Positions 7,963 through 16,447 of a stretch of 64,000 nucleotides of DNA are shown one piece after another (position 1 is the first letter of the stretch; each line of letters opens with the position of its first letter). Below the pieces are notes generated by a model that was not told where the DNA came from, made no database searches, and saw nothing but the letters and a program-made list of their open reading frames with translations. Both the position numbers and the translations under genes were made by a program. Source of the DNA: Latilactobacillus curvatus JCM 1096 = DSM 20019 (GTDB taxonomy: Bacteria > Bacillota > Bacilli > Lactobacillales > Lactobacillaceae). The DNA lies in NCBI RefSeq assembly GCF_004101845.1, contig NZ_CP026116.1, positions 558,001-622,000 of the forward strand. Reading direction: 5' to 3'.

Positions 7963-8745
7963 CTATTGAATCCAGTAAAACCGATCACGCATTAAATCGA
8001 ATGGGCGTAAGTAACGGTTAATCCGTGATAAACGGGCGTCGTTGTGATAATGGGCCGCCGTCCAAAAGGCGTGACTATTCGTGGCGCCAAAACGTTCGCC
8101 TAAGCACAACAAAACGGGGGCATTTGGCATTGCACGAAGTTGTTGCAGCAATTCATAATCAACTGGGACGCCGTTGGGTGACCAGGACATTAAGACTGCA
8201 TCGACTTGCGGACCATATTTTGGGACCGCTTGTTTGGCGTCAAGAGCTGCCACTGACGTGACTAATTGGCGCCCTGTTTCATTCTCGGCAGTCCAGGCTA
8301 AACTATCGGTACAAATCACATCAGCGCCTGCCTGCCGTAAACCAGCACTTAAATAGCCGTTACCAGCCATGACTTCTAGAAAACGCCAATTGGGAAACTC
8401 GCGGACAATCGCCGCCGTCAAATCTGTAGTGATATAGGCCCACATGCCAAAGCGATTTTGCAAATATTCACGGTAATTGTGCAGTAAGTGGTCGATTAAC
8501 TGTAACTGACGTTGAACCTCAGCCACACTAGCGGCGCTAAAAGCCCCCTGTTCAGCCTGGAGTAATATTTCTAAATACAGAGATTCATCAATTCCCAAAA
8601 CGGGTAAATTATGTATGGGCAAGCCGTCCTGTTCAATCTGCAATAAACTAGTTAAAACAGCATGAATTTGTACTTGAATGGCTGGGACGGTTGCAAAAAA
8701 ACGTTGACTCTGGCGCAATTTCTCTGGATAACTTAACTGTATCAT
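7963..8745 (-). CDS. Class I SAM-dependent methyltransferase-like protein
   Basis: 260 residues. A helical N-terminal half is followed by WRFLEVMAGNGYLSAGLRQAGADVICTD, a Rossmann motif I with the acidic residue of motif II, and VDAVLMSWSPNG as a motif IV-like segment. This supports S-adenosylmethionine binding; the substrate is unknown and I do not recognise a named family. The ribosome site is weak. It starts 41 bases past the terminator of the upstream SufT-like gene and ends 24 bases before the next minus gene, so it may be transcribed with the FtsX-like gene. Confidence 0.65.
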   Translation of the reverse strand: MIQLSYPEKLRQSQRFFATVPAIQVQIHAVLTSLLQIEQDGLPIHNLPVLGIDESLYLEILLQAEQGAFSAASVAEVQRQLQLIDHLLHNYREYLQNRFGMWAYITTDLTAAIVREFPNWRFLEVMAGNGYLSAGLRQAGADVICTDSLAWTAENETGRQLVTSVAALDAKQAVPKYGPQVDAVLMSWSPNGVPVDYELLQQLRAMPNAPVLLCLGERFGATNSHAFWTAAHYHNDARLSRINRYLRPFDLMRDRFYWIQ

Positions 8746-8785
8746 AATGGATTCCGTTTCTAATATAAGTTTCTCTTAAACGATT

Positions 8786-8810
8786 AGAAAAACCTTCCCA
8801 ATCGGAAGGC
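8786..8810 (-). terminator. Terminator of the SufT-like gene
   Basis: Minus-strand stem CCTTCC/GGAAGG with a 5-base loop followed by TTTTTCT, 14 bases past the stop of the DUF59 gene. Confidence 0.75.
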
Positions 8811-8823
8811 CAAATCGAACGTT

Positions 8824-9159
8824 TTAACGAATCCCGAGTGCAATGCGTGCATAACGGGACATCTTGCTGGTATCCCACGCTGGGTACCAGACGAGATTGA
8901 CTTTAACTTCATTGACTTCTGGAATTTTGCCCATTGCTTGATGAATCGAATCCGTTAAAACATCGGTTAAGGGACAGCCCATCGTTGTAAGGGTCATATC
9001 AATCGTACATAAGCCATTTTCATCCAGGTTTAAACCGTAAACCAAGCCGAGATTCACAATGTCAATCCCGAGTTCTGGATCAATCACGGTCTCGAGCGCG
9101 GCTAGAATCCGTTCCTTTAAGTCTTCAATTGCTGCATCATCTTGTGGTTGGTCTGCCAT
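8824..9159 (-). CDS. MIP18/DUF59 family iron-sulfur assembly protein (SufT/YitW-like)
   Basis: 111 residues. ETVIDPELGIDIVNLGLVYG and the conserved cysteine in TTMGCPLTDVL identify the DUF59 domain shared by SufT, PaaD and the N-terminus of ApbC, which help in maturing [Fe-S] proteins. The C-terminal VNLVWYPAWDTSKMSRYARIALGI is typical of the Firmicute stand-alone form. AGGAGG lies just upstream of the ATG. A single-gene unit with its own terminator. Confidence 0.88.
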   Translation of the reverse strand: MADQPQDDAAIEDLKERILAALETVIDPELGIDIVNLGLVYGLNLDENGLCTIDMTLTTMGCPLTDVLTDSIHQAMGKIPEVNEVKVNLVWYPAWDTSKMSRYARIALGIR

Positions 9160-9230
9160 GTGTCCTGCCTCCTGGTCACTCTAATAGCTCTATTATACTG
9201 GTTCAACCGACCAGTTACAACTGACGATCA

Positions 9231-9259
9231 TTGACAACAATCCGCATACCCCCTAGAAT
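9231..9259 (+). promoter_or_regulatory. Promoter of the HAD hydrolase gene
   Basis: TTGACA at 9231-9236, 17-base spacer, TAGAAT at 9254-9259. Confidence 0.8.
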
Positions 9260-9271
9260 AAAAAGACATAT

Positions 9272-9295
9272 CGTGTTTTAACCAAACACGTTTTT
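9272..9295 (+). promoter_or_regulatory. Terminator-like hairpin in the HAD 5' leader
   Basis: CGTGTTT and AAACACG pair across a 5-base loop and are followed by TTTTT, immediately before the AAAAGGAGG ribosome site. It may act as an attenuator or leader stabiliser; the stem is only 7 bp. Confidence 0.4.
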
Positions 9296-9311
9296 AAAAG
9301 GAGGCGCCGCT

Positions 9312-10118
9312 ATGCATCAAAAATTGATTGCACTGGATTTAGATGGGACTACCCTCAATTCAGATGCCCAAATTACACTTAAAACGCAACAAACTTTAAC
9401 TGAATTACAAAACGCTGGCCACATTGTCAGTATTGTCACAGGGCGCCCAAATCGTTTGAGTGAACCTTTCTACCAACAATTAGGTTTAACGTCGCCAATG
9501 GTTAACTTTAATGGGGCTTTAATGCACATTCCGGGACAAGCCTGGGCCGGTGAATATCAATATACGATTAATAAAGACATTGTCTTTAGTCTCTTCCAAC
9601 TAAAAGAACGCTTTAAGATTCAAATGATTGCCGCCGAAGGTAAAACGATGTTTTTAGCTGATCAAGCTTATGCCAACACGTTTTCTTTCTTCCCCACAAC
9701 GTTGAAGTCCGATGAAATTTTAACCCGCGAATCGCTTCGGCAAGACCCAGCGGCCGTCACGGTTTTTGTGGAACGCGCTGATCAAGATGCGTTACGTGCT
9801 GAAATTCTGCGCCAATTCCCTGACGTTTCCGTCAACACTTGGGGTGGTCCTGCTAGCGTCTTAGAAATTGTGCATCATGGGATTCACAAAGCAACCGGCC
9901 TCGCAAAACTAGCGGCACACTACGACATTGATCAATCAGATATCATTGCCTTTGGTGATGAAAGTAATGATTTGGATATGTTAGCCTATGCCGGTACCGG
10001 GGTTGCGATGCAAAACGCAATTGCACCGATCAAGGCGATTGCAGACGACATCACACCACTGACGAATGCGCAAGATGGTGTGGTCAATTATTTACGGCAA
10101 TATTTTAAGATGGATTAA
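9312..10118 (+). CDS. Cof-type HAD-IIB phosphatase
   Basis: 268 residues. Motif I LIALDLDGTTLN with the nucleophilic Asp, motif II VSIVTGRPN, and motif IV IIAFGDESNDLDMLAYAG are those of Cof-like HAD-IIB sugar-phosphate or cofactor phosphatases (YidA/YkrA type). The cap domain lies between about residues 85 and 190. The specific substrate is not predictable. AAAAGGAGG precedes the ATG. It is a single-gene unit with its own promoter, a leader hairpin and a strong terminator. Confidence 0.9.
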   Translation: MHQKLIALDLDGTTLNSDAQITLKTQQTLTELQNAGHIVSIVTGRPNRLSEPFYQQLGLTSPMVNFNGALMHIPGQAWAGEYQYTINKDIVFSLFQLKERFKIQMIAAEGKTMFLADQAYANTFSFFPTTLKSDEILTRESLRQDPAAVTVFVERADQDALRAEILRQFPDVSVNTWGGPASVLEIVHHGIHKATGLAKLAAHYDIDQSDIIAFGDESNDLDMLAYAGTGVAMQNAIAPIKAIADDITPLTNAQDGVVNYLRQYFKMD

Positions 10119-10120
10119 TG

Positions 10121-10160
10121 AAAAAGCGATTCGACAATTTCTGGTCGAATCGATTTTTTT
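10121..10160. terminator. Bidirectional terminator after the HAD gene
   Basis: CGATTCGAC/GTCGAATCG stem with an 8-base loop followed by ATTTTTTT on plus. On minus it is followed by a GCTTTTT tract and would end transcripts coming from the tautomerase gene through the repeat array. Confidence 0.9.
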
Positions 10161-10170
10161 GATGGATGAA

Positions 10171-10286
10171 ACGTGCTTTTCAAGCTAACTTTCTGTGATT
10201 AGCTACATCCGTCAAATCACCGATTTTGTCGGTAATCTGCCTGATTAGGCTAATCCTCAGAAGATACCCGGCTTATTGCACACTCT
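10171..10286 (-). repeat. Structured repeat family 1, copy A1
   Basis: Unit of 116 bp framed on plus by ACGTGCT and GCACACTC. AAGC and GCTT form a weak inner arm here; CGA/TCG and ATTAG/CTAAT form inner stems. The unit shares the spaced blocks of the family (CTT near position 20, CTCAG about 30 before the end). Listed on minus because the presumed RNA follows the minus tautomerase gene. Confidence 0.75.
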
Positions 10287-10294
10287 ATTCTGAA

Positions 10295-10410
10295 ACGTGC
10301 TCCGTCAGATATACACTTCCGGTTAGTTACATACCGCAAACGATCGGCTACGCCGCTCATTCACGGTATTAGACTAATCCTCAGCGTATGACCATCTGAC
10401 GTCGCACTCT
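10295..10410 (-). repeat. Structured repeat family 1, copy A2
   Basis: 116 bp. ACGTGCT ... GCACTCT frame; inner arm CGTCAGAT pairs perfectly with ATCTGACG; a nested TTAGT/ACTAA with TACCG/CGGTA stem and a CGGC/GCCG hairpin follow. Read on minus, its GAGTGC starts at the last base of the tautomerase stop codon. Confidence 0.85.
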
Positions 10411-10597
10411 ATTTTTCGTCGCTCTTTAGCACGCCGCCTACTGAGTAGCGGTCTGGTTGCATTTCGTTTAGGACAACGTGCACGTGTTCTGCAGGTGCGC
10501 CTGTGTTTTTAGTGATTGCTTCTGTGACGTCTGCACAGAGTTGTTTTAATTGTGCTTGGCTCCGGCCAGCGATTAAATCGATGTGTACTAATGGCAT
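10409..10597 (-). CDS. 4-oxalocrotonate tautomerase family protein
   Basis: 62 residues, the normal size for the small tautomerase superfamily. The start MPLVHIDLIAGRS exposes Pro as the catalytic N-terminal base after Met removal. The later VHVVLNEMQPDRYSVGG matches the YwhB/DmpI type. It probably forms a hexamer; the physiological substrate in lactobacilli is unknown. AAAGGAGG precedes the ATG. Its stop codon abuts the structured repeat array A, which would be its 3' UTR. Confidence 0.88.
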   Translation of the reverse strand: MPLVHIDLIAGRSQAQLKQLCADVTEAITKNTGAPAEHVHVVLNEMQPDRYSVGGVLKSDEK

Positions 10598-10730
10598 GTG
10601 TGGTGCCTCCTTTAATTGAATACTTATATTATGCCTGTTTTAACGCAATTGAGCAACGGTAATTACTGTGTTTTTAAGCAAAAGAATGTATAATAATAGC
10701 TAATATTGATTTATCTATGGAGGCATTACA

Positions 10731-12167
10731 ATGAGTGAACCCCTTTACCGTCAATTGACGGCCTGTACCAGTGTTTTAGTTGGTAAGAAAGCCACTGCAG
10801 ACGGCTCAACTTTAATCGCACGTAACGAAGATAGCCAGGCAGCTTGGCCTAAACATTTAACCATGCATCCCCATCAAAAGTTAACGACTGCCCCGCACTT
10901 TGTCTCAAAAGACACGGGTTTTTCAATCGATTTACCACTTGAAGCCGCAAAATACACGGCGACACCCGAATGGACCGATGAATATGGACTATTCGAAGAA
11001 GACGGCATTAACGAATACGGCGTTGCGATGAGCGGCACCGAAAGTGCTTATAGCAACAGTCGCGCTCTCGGCTTTGACCCCTACATCGACAACGGGATTG
11101 CTGAAGAAGCCATGATTACAGTCGTCTTACCTTACGTGAAAACGGCCCGTGAAGGTGTTGCGCGGCTAGGCGCCATCGTTAGTGAATACGGCACCACTGA
11201 AAGTAACGGGATTCTCTTTTCCGATGTCGATGAGGTCTGGTATCTTGAAATCGGCAGTGGACATCACTGGGTTGCCCAACGGATTCCGGATGATAGCTAT
11301 GCCGTGGTTGCCAATCAACTTGCGATTCAAGAAGTGCAATTCGATCAACCGGATTGGTTCATGACTTCAGAGGGGATTCAAGATTTTGCGCGTGATAATC
11401 ACCTATGGCAAGCTGATACGCCATTTAACTTCCGCGATATCTTTGGGACCAAAGACCAAAGTGACCTTGTTTACAACACACCGCGCGTTTGGTACGGTCA
11501 AAAATTGTTAACGCCATCTGTCACCCAACAACCTCAAGACTTTAACCTCCCCTTCTTACGACAAGCCGATGCGCCCATTCAAGTCGAAGATGTCGCGCGA
11601 ATTCTAGGCTCGCATTATGAAGGCACGGTCTACGATCCAATCGGTCACGGCACACCACAAGAAAAACATGCTTTCCGCCCAATTAGTTTAGCAAAGACGC
11701 AAGAATCACACATTCTCCAAATGCGCCCTAACTTACCGGTTGATGTTAGCGGTATTCATTGGTTATCAATGGGTGTCACGGCGCAAAGTGTTTACGTCCC
11801 ATTCTATGCCGGTGCCGATGACGTCCCAGTCAATTACCAAAAAGGGACAAAGGATTACAGTCAAGATTCGATCTACTGGACCTATAAATTAGCTGGTATT
11901 TTGGTGGATGCACACTACGCCAAGTTCGCCAAGGACTTGGAACAAACGCAAAAACACATCAATAGTTTGATGGTTCAAAACATCGTGGCAACTGATCAAG
12001 CGGTTGCTGCTGAAACTGATGCACACCAACGAACCCTGTTGATGACCAAAGGTTCTGCTAAGGCTGCACAACTCGCACAACACGAAATGGAACGCCTCAC
12101 CGCAAAACTGATTACGGATAGCGCGAACCTATCACCACTCAACTTTACAACGGATAGTAATTTATAG
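10731..12167 (+). CDS. pepD: C69-family dipeptidase (PepD type)
   Basis: 478 residues. ACTSVLVGKKATADGSTLIARNED is the signature of the C69 N-terminal-nucleophile dipeptidases, in which the Cys near residue 12 becomes the catalytic N-terminus after processing. Further family marks are NEYGVAMSGTES and SNGILFSDVDEVWYLEIGSGHHW. It cleaves a broad range of dipeptides in the cytoplasm; lactobacilli usually carry several copies. A TATAAT at about 10690 and TGGAGGC before the ATG support the start. A single-gene unit. Confidence 0.9.
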   Translation: MSEPLYRQLTACTSVLVGKKATADGSTLIARNEDSQAAWPKHLTMHPHQKLTTAPHFVSKDTGFSIDLPLEAAKYTATPEWTDEYGLFEEDGINEYGVAMSGTESAYSNSRALGFDPYIDNGIAEEAMITVVLPYVKTAREGVARLGAIVSEYGTTESNGILFSDVDEVWYLEIGSGHHWVAQRIPDDSYAVVANQLAIQEVQFDQPDWFMTSEGIQDFARDNHLWQADTPFNFRDIFGTKDQSDLVYNTPRVWYGQKLLTPSVTQQPQDFNLPFLRQADAPIQVEDVARILGSHYEGTVYDPIGHGTPQEKHAFRPISLAKTQESHILQMRPNLPVDVSGIHWLSMGVTAQSVYVPFYAGADDVPVNYQKGTKDYSQDSIYWTYKLAGILVDAHYAKFAKDLEQTQKHINSLMVQNIVATDQAVAAETDAHQRTLLMTKGSAKAAQLAQHEMERLTAKLITDSANLSPLNFTTDSNL

Positions 12168-12170
12168 ATA

Positions 12171-12211
12171 AAAATGGTCCCACATCGTATTTTGATGTGG
12201 GACCATTTTAT
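12171..12211. terminator. Bidirectional terminator after pepD
   Basis: ATGGTCCCACATC and its complement form a 13-bp perfect stem flanked by A and T tracts. It serves pepD and the convergent pseudogene. Confidence 0.9.
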
Positions 12212-13127
12212 TTACTCAGCAATCATCTCTCTAATCTTGTAAGTTCCACTTGCGTATCTAACTTCTACCCGATAAGGATGTCCATGGACAACTGATTTAG
12301 AAGGAGTAAATACATTTCCATTTAGGGAACCATAGTAGTTTTGGCCATTGGTGACTTCTGCCAGATAGCTGTTGTTTCCTAATACGACTATCTTATAATG
12401 CTTAAATAATTCGTTAGCAAAGGTAACGACGATTTTATTATTTTTAACACTCATGTCAGCAACTAAAGTGTTCAAGAACAGTTGCTGTGCATGGTTAATT
12501 CTTTGAGTCAATATCGTCTTTTCCGAGCCCTTAACTGCGTTAATTTGTGTTCGTAATTGATCTAATAGGTCTTGTGTGACCTCAGATTTCAACTGATCGT
12601 TTGTTTCAAATAACGCTTCAACTTGACGTTTCAGAAGAAGAATATCCTGACTAATCATTTTGAGAATGTAAGACTTGTGCGGTAATTCAGCCACTACGGT
12701 AACAACATGTGCATCCGCTTGGTTAGGAATTGTTAAGACATTATCGTCGAGCTGACCACCACTACTGATACCATTTTTGACCTCTGCAACTGGTTGGTCG
12801 TCAACAAGTACCTTAATTTTCGCATAGTCTTTAAACTTCTCATCAGTAAACGATACCACTAATGCTGATTGTGAATCCAGTTGAATATCTTTGACTAATG
12901 TAGCTAGGTATTTGTCTTCTAATTTTGTAAATAGTTCTAAGAGTTTTTCTTTATAGTCAAAAGTAGAAGGAAGAGCATCAATTCGATTTCGGAGAGCATC
13001 TAGTTTAGCTTGGGTTAGAATTGTACCAATCGGTTCTGATGCATTCAAATAGTTTAATAACTCTTCTTCAAGTGCAATACTATCAATTGAGTGTTCATAT
13101 CGTTTAAAAGTACCATTTTTATTTTGC
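12212..13127 (-). pseudogene. 3' remnant of a secreted M60-like (enhancin-type) protein
   Basis: Open on minus from the IS3 junction to 12212; the first start-like codon is TTG 13048, but the frame is open back to the junction at 13127. The remnant holds two copies of a module of about 125 residues: LDALRNRIDALPST...LVKDIQLDSQSALVVSFTDEKFKDYAKIKVLVDDQPVAEV and the parallel TQINAVKGSEK...LVADMSVKNNKIVVTFANELFKHYKIVVLGNNSYLAEV. Such modules occur at the C-terminus of secreted M60/enhancin-like proteins. The metalloprotease core with HExxH is missing. The matching 5' remnant lies across the IS, so the gene lost its centre in addition to being interrupted. The family call rests on the 5' half and is moderate. 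Confidence 0.7.
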
Positions 13128-13297
13128 TGGGCTCCTATGTCAAGAATCCGGACATAAAAGTACGAACAAATTTGACTTTCAATTTAAATTACTTAATTTA
13201 ATTTTCGGAGGCCGAAGTTTTAGTCCCGTTCAGATTTTAAAAACGCTTTAGAGTATACTAAATAAGCCCCAACATTATTGAATTTAATAGCCTGTAG

Positions 13298-14095
13298 CTA
13301 CGCTACAAGTGAAATACGATCACTGTTATACCAACGAATATAGTTATCAATTCCGGCGATTGCTTCATGAATTGTCTTAAAATCTTGGAAATTAACGTAT
13401 TCACGTTTCAAAATTGAATGAAAACTTTCAATTCGCGCGTTATCGCCGGGCTGACCCTTTCGGGAGTAAGAATGCTTGATACCATACTTCGATAAAGTGT
13501 TTTCAAATAAGTCACTTGTGTATTGGCTTCCCATATCACTATGAATAATTTGTGATTTAACTGCTTGCGCCATGACTTGGGTAATAACGTTAGTCGCTAG
13601 TTCTTTAGTCATCTGCGTATTAAGTTGGTAAGCAATAACCCGTCGGGTTACTGGATTATAGACACTAGCTAGGTAACACCAAGTATGGTTAAGGGGAATG
13701 TACGTAATATCAGTCAATAAAATACCAGATTGATCAGTTAACTGCTTAATCAAGTTTGGTCGCTGATCATAATCAGTCTGAGTGGTTGGCTTATTGATTC
13801 GTTTAACCATTCTAGATCTAATCCCTAATTCACACATTTGTTGATAGACCAGACGCTGACTAACGTGAATATCAGACTGTTGATTTAGTAAGATCGTTAA
13901 TCGTGGGTAGCCATACATTGGATATCTTAACCAAGCCGTTAACACTTCTTGTTTAATTAAATGCCGGCGGCGTTCAGTTCTACTTGGCTGCCAATGTAGA
14001 TAATCATAGTAGGTTGAGCGCGGAATTTTGAGTACTGATAAGATACGCGTAATGCGGTGCCCAGCAAGTAAATTAGCGTTGACGACTTCTAACAC
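13298..14095 (-). CDS. IS3 transposase OrfB (catalytic part)
   Basis: 265 residues with the DDE catalytic core: Asp in LLTDITYIPL, Asp in IHSDMGSQYTS and Glu in NARIESFHSILKREY, after an HTH_21 stretch (YGYPRLTILL). It is normally made as an OrfAB fusion by -1 frameshifting; its frame is open upstream through the orfA end, where GCAAAAAGC offers an A5G slippery run just before the orfA stop. The start at GTG 14095 is therefore nominal. Confidence 0.9.
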   Translation of the reverse strand: MLEVVNANLLAGHRITRILSVLKIPRSTYYDYLHWQPSRTERRRHLIKQEVLTAWLRYPMYGYPRLTILLNQQSDIHVSQRLVYQQMCELGIRSRMVKRINKPTTQTDYDQRPNLIKQLTDQSGILLTDITYIPLNHTWCYLASVYNPVTRRVIAYQLNTQMTKELATNVITQVMAQAVKSQIIHSDMGSQYTSDLFENTLSKYGIKHSYSRKGQPGDNARIESFHSILKREYVNFQDFKTIHEAIAGIDNYIRWYNSDRISLVA

Positions 14096-14115
14096 GAGGG
14101 CACGCCCTTTAATAA

Positions 14116-14367
14116 TTAGCTTTTTGCCATGAGCACCGCCGCTCGTTTTAAAATATCAAGTTCTTCTTTTAACCGTTTATTTTCTTTAATCAGAGCACGT
14201 TCATTTGATGATAGCACTTTAGTGTTGTTAGGATCAGCTTGTTTAATCCACTTAGTGACCGTTGAAACACTGACGTTGTATTCTTTAGCCAGTGAGTTGG
14301 CCGAACGGCCAGTCTGACTTAAGCTAACAATCGATTCTTTAAATTCATTTGAATATTTAATTGCCAT
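14116..14367 (-). CDS. IS3 transposase OrfA (DNA-binding part)
   Basis: 83 residues. HTH_Tnp_1 domain (FKESIVSLSQTGRSANSLAKEYNVSVSTVTKWIKQ) followed by a leucine-zipper-like coiled coil (ERALIKENKRLKEELDILKRAAVLM). It binds the inverted repeats and is fused to OrfB by programmed frameshifting. GGAGC lies before the ATG. Confidence 0.9.
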   Translation of the reverse strand: MAIKYSNEFKESIVSLSQTGRSANSLAKEYNVSVSTVTKWIKQADPNNTKVLSSNERALIKENKRLKEELDILKRAAVLMAKS

Positions 14368-14433
14368 AATAAAAAGCTCCTTTATGATGTATTATATCGA
14401 ACAGTTTGTCCGTAATTCCATCATAGGAGCCCA

Positions 14434-14862
14434 TAAATCGGGCCCTCGTTTTCAACGGTAATCGTTGTAATGCCCTTTGTTAATGGATATTGTTTTTGAT
14501 TTTCTCGTTCGGGCGAACCAATTGTGATAGATAATGAATCTTGCATCCCCTGAGCAACTGTCAAAACATCCCCTTTTTGGGCGTATAAACCGCTAGGCTC
14601 TAAACTTGAGTAGCGTAATGTTCTGCGTTGCCGGTCTTTTTCTTTAAAAACATCACCACGACCAATATAGGTTTTCATTTCTTGTGGTGCTTTTAGAGTT
14701 TGCTGGTGCCTCCCTTGGATTTGAGGCTATCTGCTAGCACGCTACTCGCTAAATTTTGGTGATTGTCACTTGGTTCAGCCTTAACTGTTTGTATAGAACT
14801 GATGGTGCTAGTTGTTAGGATTCCTAACGCTAAAATTCCGATTACATTCTTGATAGTCTCAT
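14434..14862 (-). pseudogene. 5' remnant of a secreted M60-like protein, frameshifted
   Basis: Read on minus there is a signal-peptide-like segment (KNVIGILALGILTTSTISSIQTVKA) in one frame, broken near its start (the ATG after AGGGG at about 14858 is out of frame with it) and again at about 14710, where a G-run shifts the frame. The next frame gives APQEMKTYIGRGD...YAQKGDVLTVAQGMQDSLSITIGSP...TTITVENEGPIYG, the mucin/carbohydrate-binding N-terminal domain found before the M60 protease core. It stops at the IS3 end. At least two frameshifts, an IS and an internal deletion show a long-dead gene. Host-glycan or mucin protease is the probable ancestral role. Confidence 0.72.
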
Positions 14863-15053
14863 CCCCTAAAAGTATTATTATTTTTATAACATATTCAGAT
14901 TAGCATGGACTGCTGAAAATTGTCTATTAAAAAACCCTAATGATTTCTATAATTATTCTATTAATATTAAAAATGTCAATAATGATAACTACAACTATTA
15001 CATTTAAGAATAAATCGCTCTATAATTGTGATGACAGTGTTTACAATTGTGTA

Positions 15054-15099
15054 AAATAAAATAAGACCCACCACTTATTAAGTGATGGGTCTTATTTTA
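15054..15099 (-). terminator. Terminator of sodA
   Basis: AAAATAAGACCCA stem with its complement, a few bases past sodA on minus. It is symmetric and could also end plus transcripts. The 190 bases between this and the pseudogene start are AT-rich with no gene visible. Confidence 0.85.
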
Positions 15100-15133
15100 T
15101 TCAGTTATAAATGTATTATAATGAACACCCTTA

Positions 15134-15733
15134 TTAAAGTAATTCCGCTACCAATGGCCAATTGATCATCTTCCAAAAGTTTTCGATGTAATCAATCCGG
15201 TTATTCTGGTATTTCAGGTAGTACGCATGTTCCCAAACGTCAAGTCCAAGTAGTGGTCGATTACGACTCATAAGTGGTGAATCTTGATTAGGCGTTGTCA
15301 TGATTTGTAGTTCACCATTTTGATCGATAACAAGCCATGCCCAGCCAGAGCCAAATACACCAAGGGCAGCTTCGGTGAATGCTTCTTGGAACGTCTTAAA
15401 CTTCCCAAAGCGGGCTTCAATCCGTTCGAGTAATTCCCCCGTTGGTGCTTCTGGCGCATTCGGTGTTAGAATTCGCCAGAAGAAACTATGATTGGCATGG
15501 CCCCCAGCATTATTGCGGACAGGTGTTTGAAGATTCTCAGGTAAATCATCGATGTGTGTTAACAAATCATGTAATGATTTACCTGCTAAATCGGGGTGCT
15601 TGGCTAGCGCCGCGTTGAGTTTTGTTACATAAGTCTTATGATGTTTGTCATGATGCAGATGCATTGTTTCAGAATCGATATACGGCTCTAAGGCCACATA
15701 TTCATAAGGTAGTGTTGGTAATTTAAATGTCAT
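15134..15733 (-). CDS. sodA: Fe/Mn superoxide dismutase
   Basis: Converts superoxide to peroxide and oxygen in the cytoplasm. 199 residues. LPYEYVALEPYIDSETMHLHHDKHH carries the first metal His, NNAGGHANHSFFW the second, and DVWEHAYYLKYQN the Asp and third His of the metal site, the last being the family signature. Gly and Gln positions (GVFGSGWAWL, TTPNQDSPL) suit the Mn or cambialistic type, but metal choice is inference. CAAGGAGG precedes the ATG. A single-gene unit. Not all lactobacilli carry sodA, but L. sakei does. Confidence 0.95.
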   Translation of the reverse strand: MTFKLPTLPYEYVALEPYIDSETMHLHHDKHHKTYVTKLNAALAKHPDLAGKSLHDLLTHIDDLPENLQTPVRNNAGGHANHSFFWRILTPNAPEAPTGELLERIEARFGKFKTFQEAFTEAALGVFGSGWAWLVIDQNGELQIMTTPNQDSPLMSRNRPLLGLDVWEHAYYLKYQNNRIDYIENFWKMINWPLVAELL

Positions 15734-15822
15734 TGTTCACCCTCCTTGTTATAACCTCATCATACAAGTCTATGGCGTTAAAAAGCGAATAATATGATTC
15801 TACGACCATTGAAAAAAGCTGA

Positions 15823-16350
15823 CTAATGTTTATTAGCCAACTTTTTTTGAATCCTGGGTAGCTGCGTATCGATTTCTGCCAACATCATGTTCGGTGTCTT
15901 ATGTTGGAAAAAAATGGTGTAGTCCGCAAGCCGATAATACTTTGGTCGTCGTTCGTGATACAGTTCGCGTAAACCATCGTGGCCCAATTGATTCACAAGT
16001 GGCCGCCGATCATTGCGCGAAACGCGGCGCCAATGTGCTTCATAACTCCCATTTAGGAAAAAAATGGGGATATGACTCTGTTCAAGTAAATGGCGCGTCT
16101 GAGCATCATCCACGACCCCGCCGCCGGTTGCGATAATCCCATCGTGTTGGATCAATGTCTGTAAGGCCTCAAATTCCATTTGTCGAAATGCAGCCTGCCC
16201 TTTTTCGGCAAAGATTTCGTTAATCGTCATTTGCTGTTCTTGCATGATGTAGCGATCCAAATCAATCCAGTCACAATGGTAATGATGTGCAACTTTGCGA
16301 GCAATGGTCGTTTTACCAGACCCCATAAAACCGATTAAAATCAGTTGCAT
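15823..16350 (-). CDS. aroK: Shikimate kinase
   Basis: Phosphorylates shikimate at the 3-hydroxyl. 175 residues: Walker A GFMGSGKTT at residues 8-16, the shikimate-binding DLDRYI and RQMEFEAL, IATGGGVV, and RNDRRPL of the lid. Last gene of the minus aroE-aroF-aroB-aroK cluster, 97 bases after aroB. A short gap of unannotated sequence at 16351-16447 contains no obvious element. Confidence 0.95.
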   Translation of the reverse strand: MQLILIGFMGSGKTTIARKVAHHYHCDWIDLDRYIMQEQQMTINEIFAEKGQAAFRQMEFEALQTLIQHDGIIATGGGVVDDAQTRHLLEQSHIPIFFLNGSYEAHWRRVSRNDRRPLVNQLGHDGLRELYHERRPKYYRLADYTIFFQHKTPNMMLAEIDTQLPRIQKKLANKH

Positions 16351-16447
16351 CTAGTCAATCAACCCCTATGGTTCTATTTCAAATATATTGTTGGTTCCAA
16401 GACTGCTCCGCACATACGGTCAGTTAAACACTCTTTACAAGTTAGTT

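Larger units (their letters stand above)
13128..14433 (-). mobile_element. IS3-family insertion sequence
   Basis: Ends are inverted repeats: both begin TGGGCTCCTATG inward and continue with similar GAAT..GGACA blocks. The element is 1306 bp and carries orfA and orfB on minus. No 3-4 bp target duplication is visible (TTGC on the left, TAAA on the right), consistent with a deletion next to the element. It resembles IS3 members known from L. sakei (IS1520-like); the name is not verified. Confidence 0.88.

Noticed and set aside
10171-10410. Type III toxin-antitoxin RNA repeats
   Set aside because: Those repeats are short, identical and precede a toxin gene. Here units are long, vary in sequence and follow housekeeping genes; no ToxN-like ORF is adjacent.
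13298-13340. Truncated OrfB C-terminus of the IS3 element
   Set aside because: The frame ends SDRISLVA, shorter than some IS3 members, but the DDE core is complete and I cannot say that this is not the natural end.
16351-16447. Regulatory element between aroB and aroK
   Set aside because: No hairpin with T tract, promoter or repeat block could be found.
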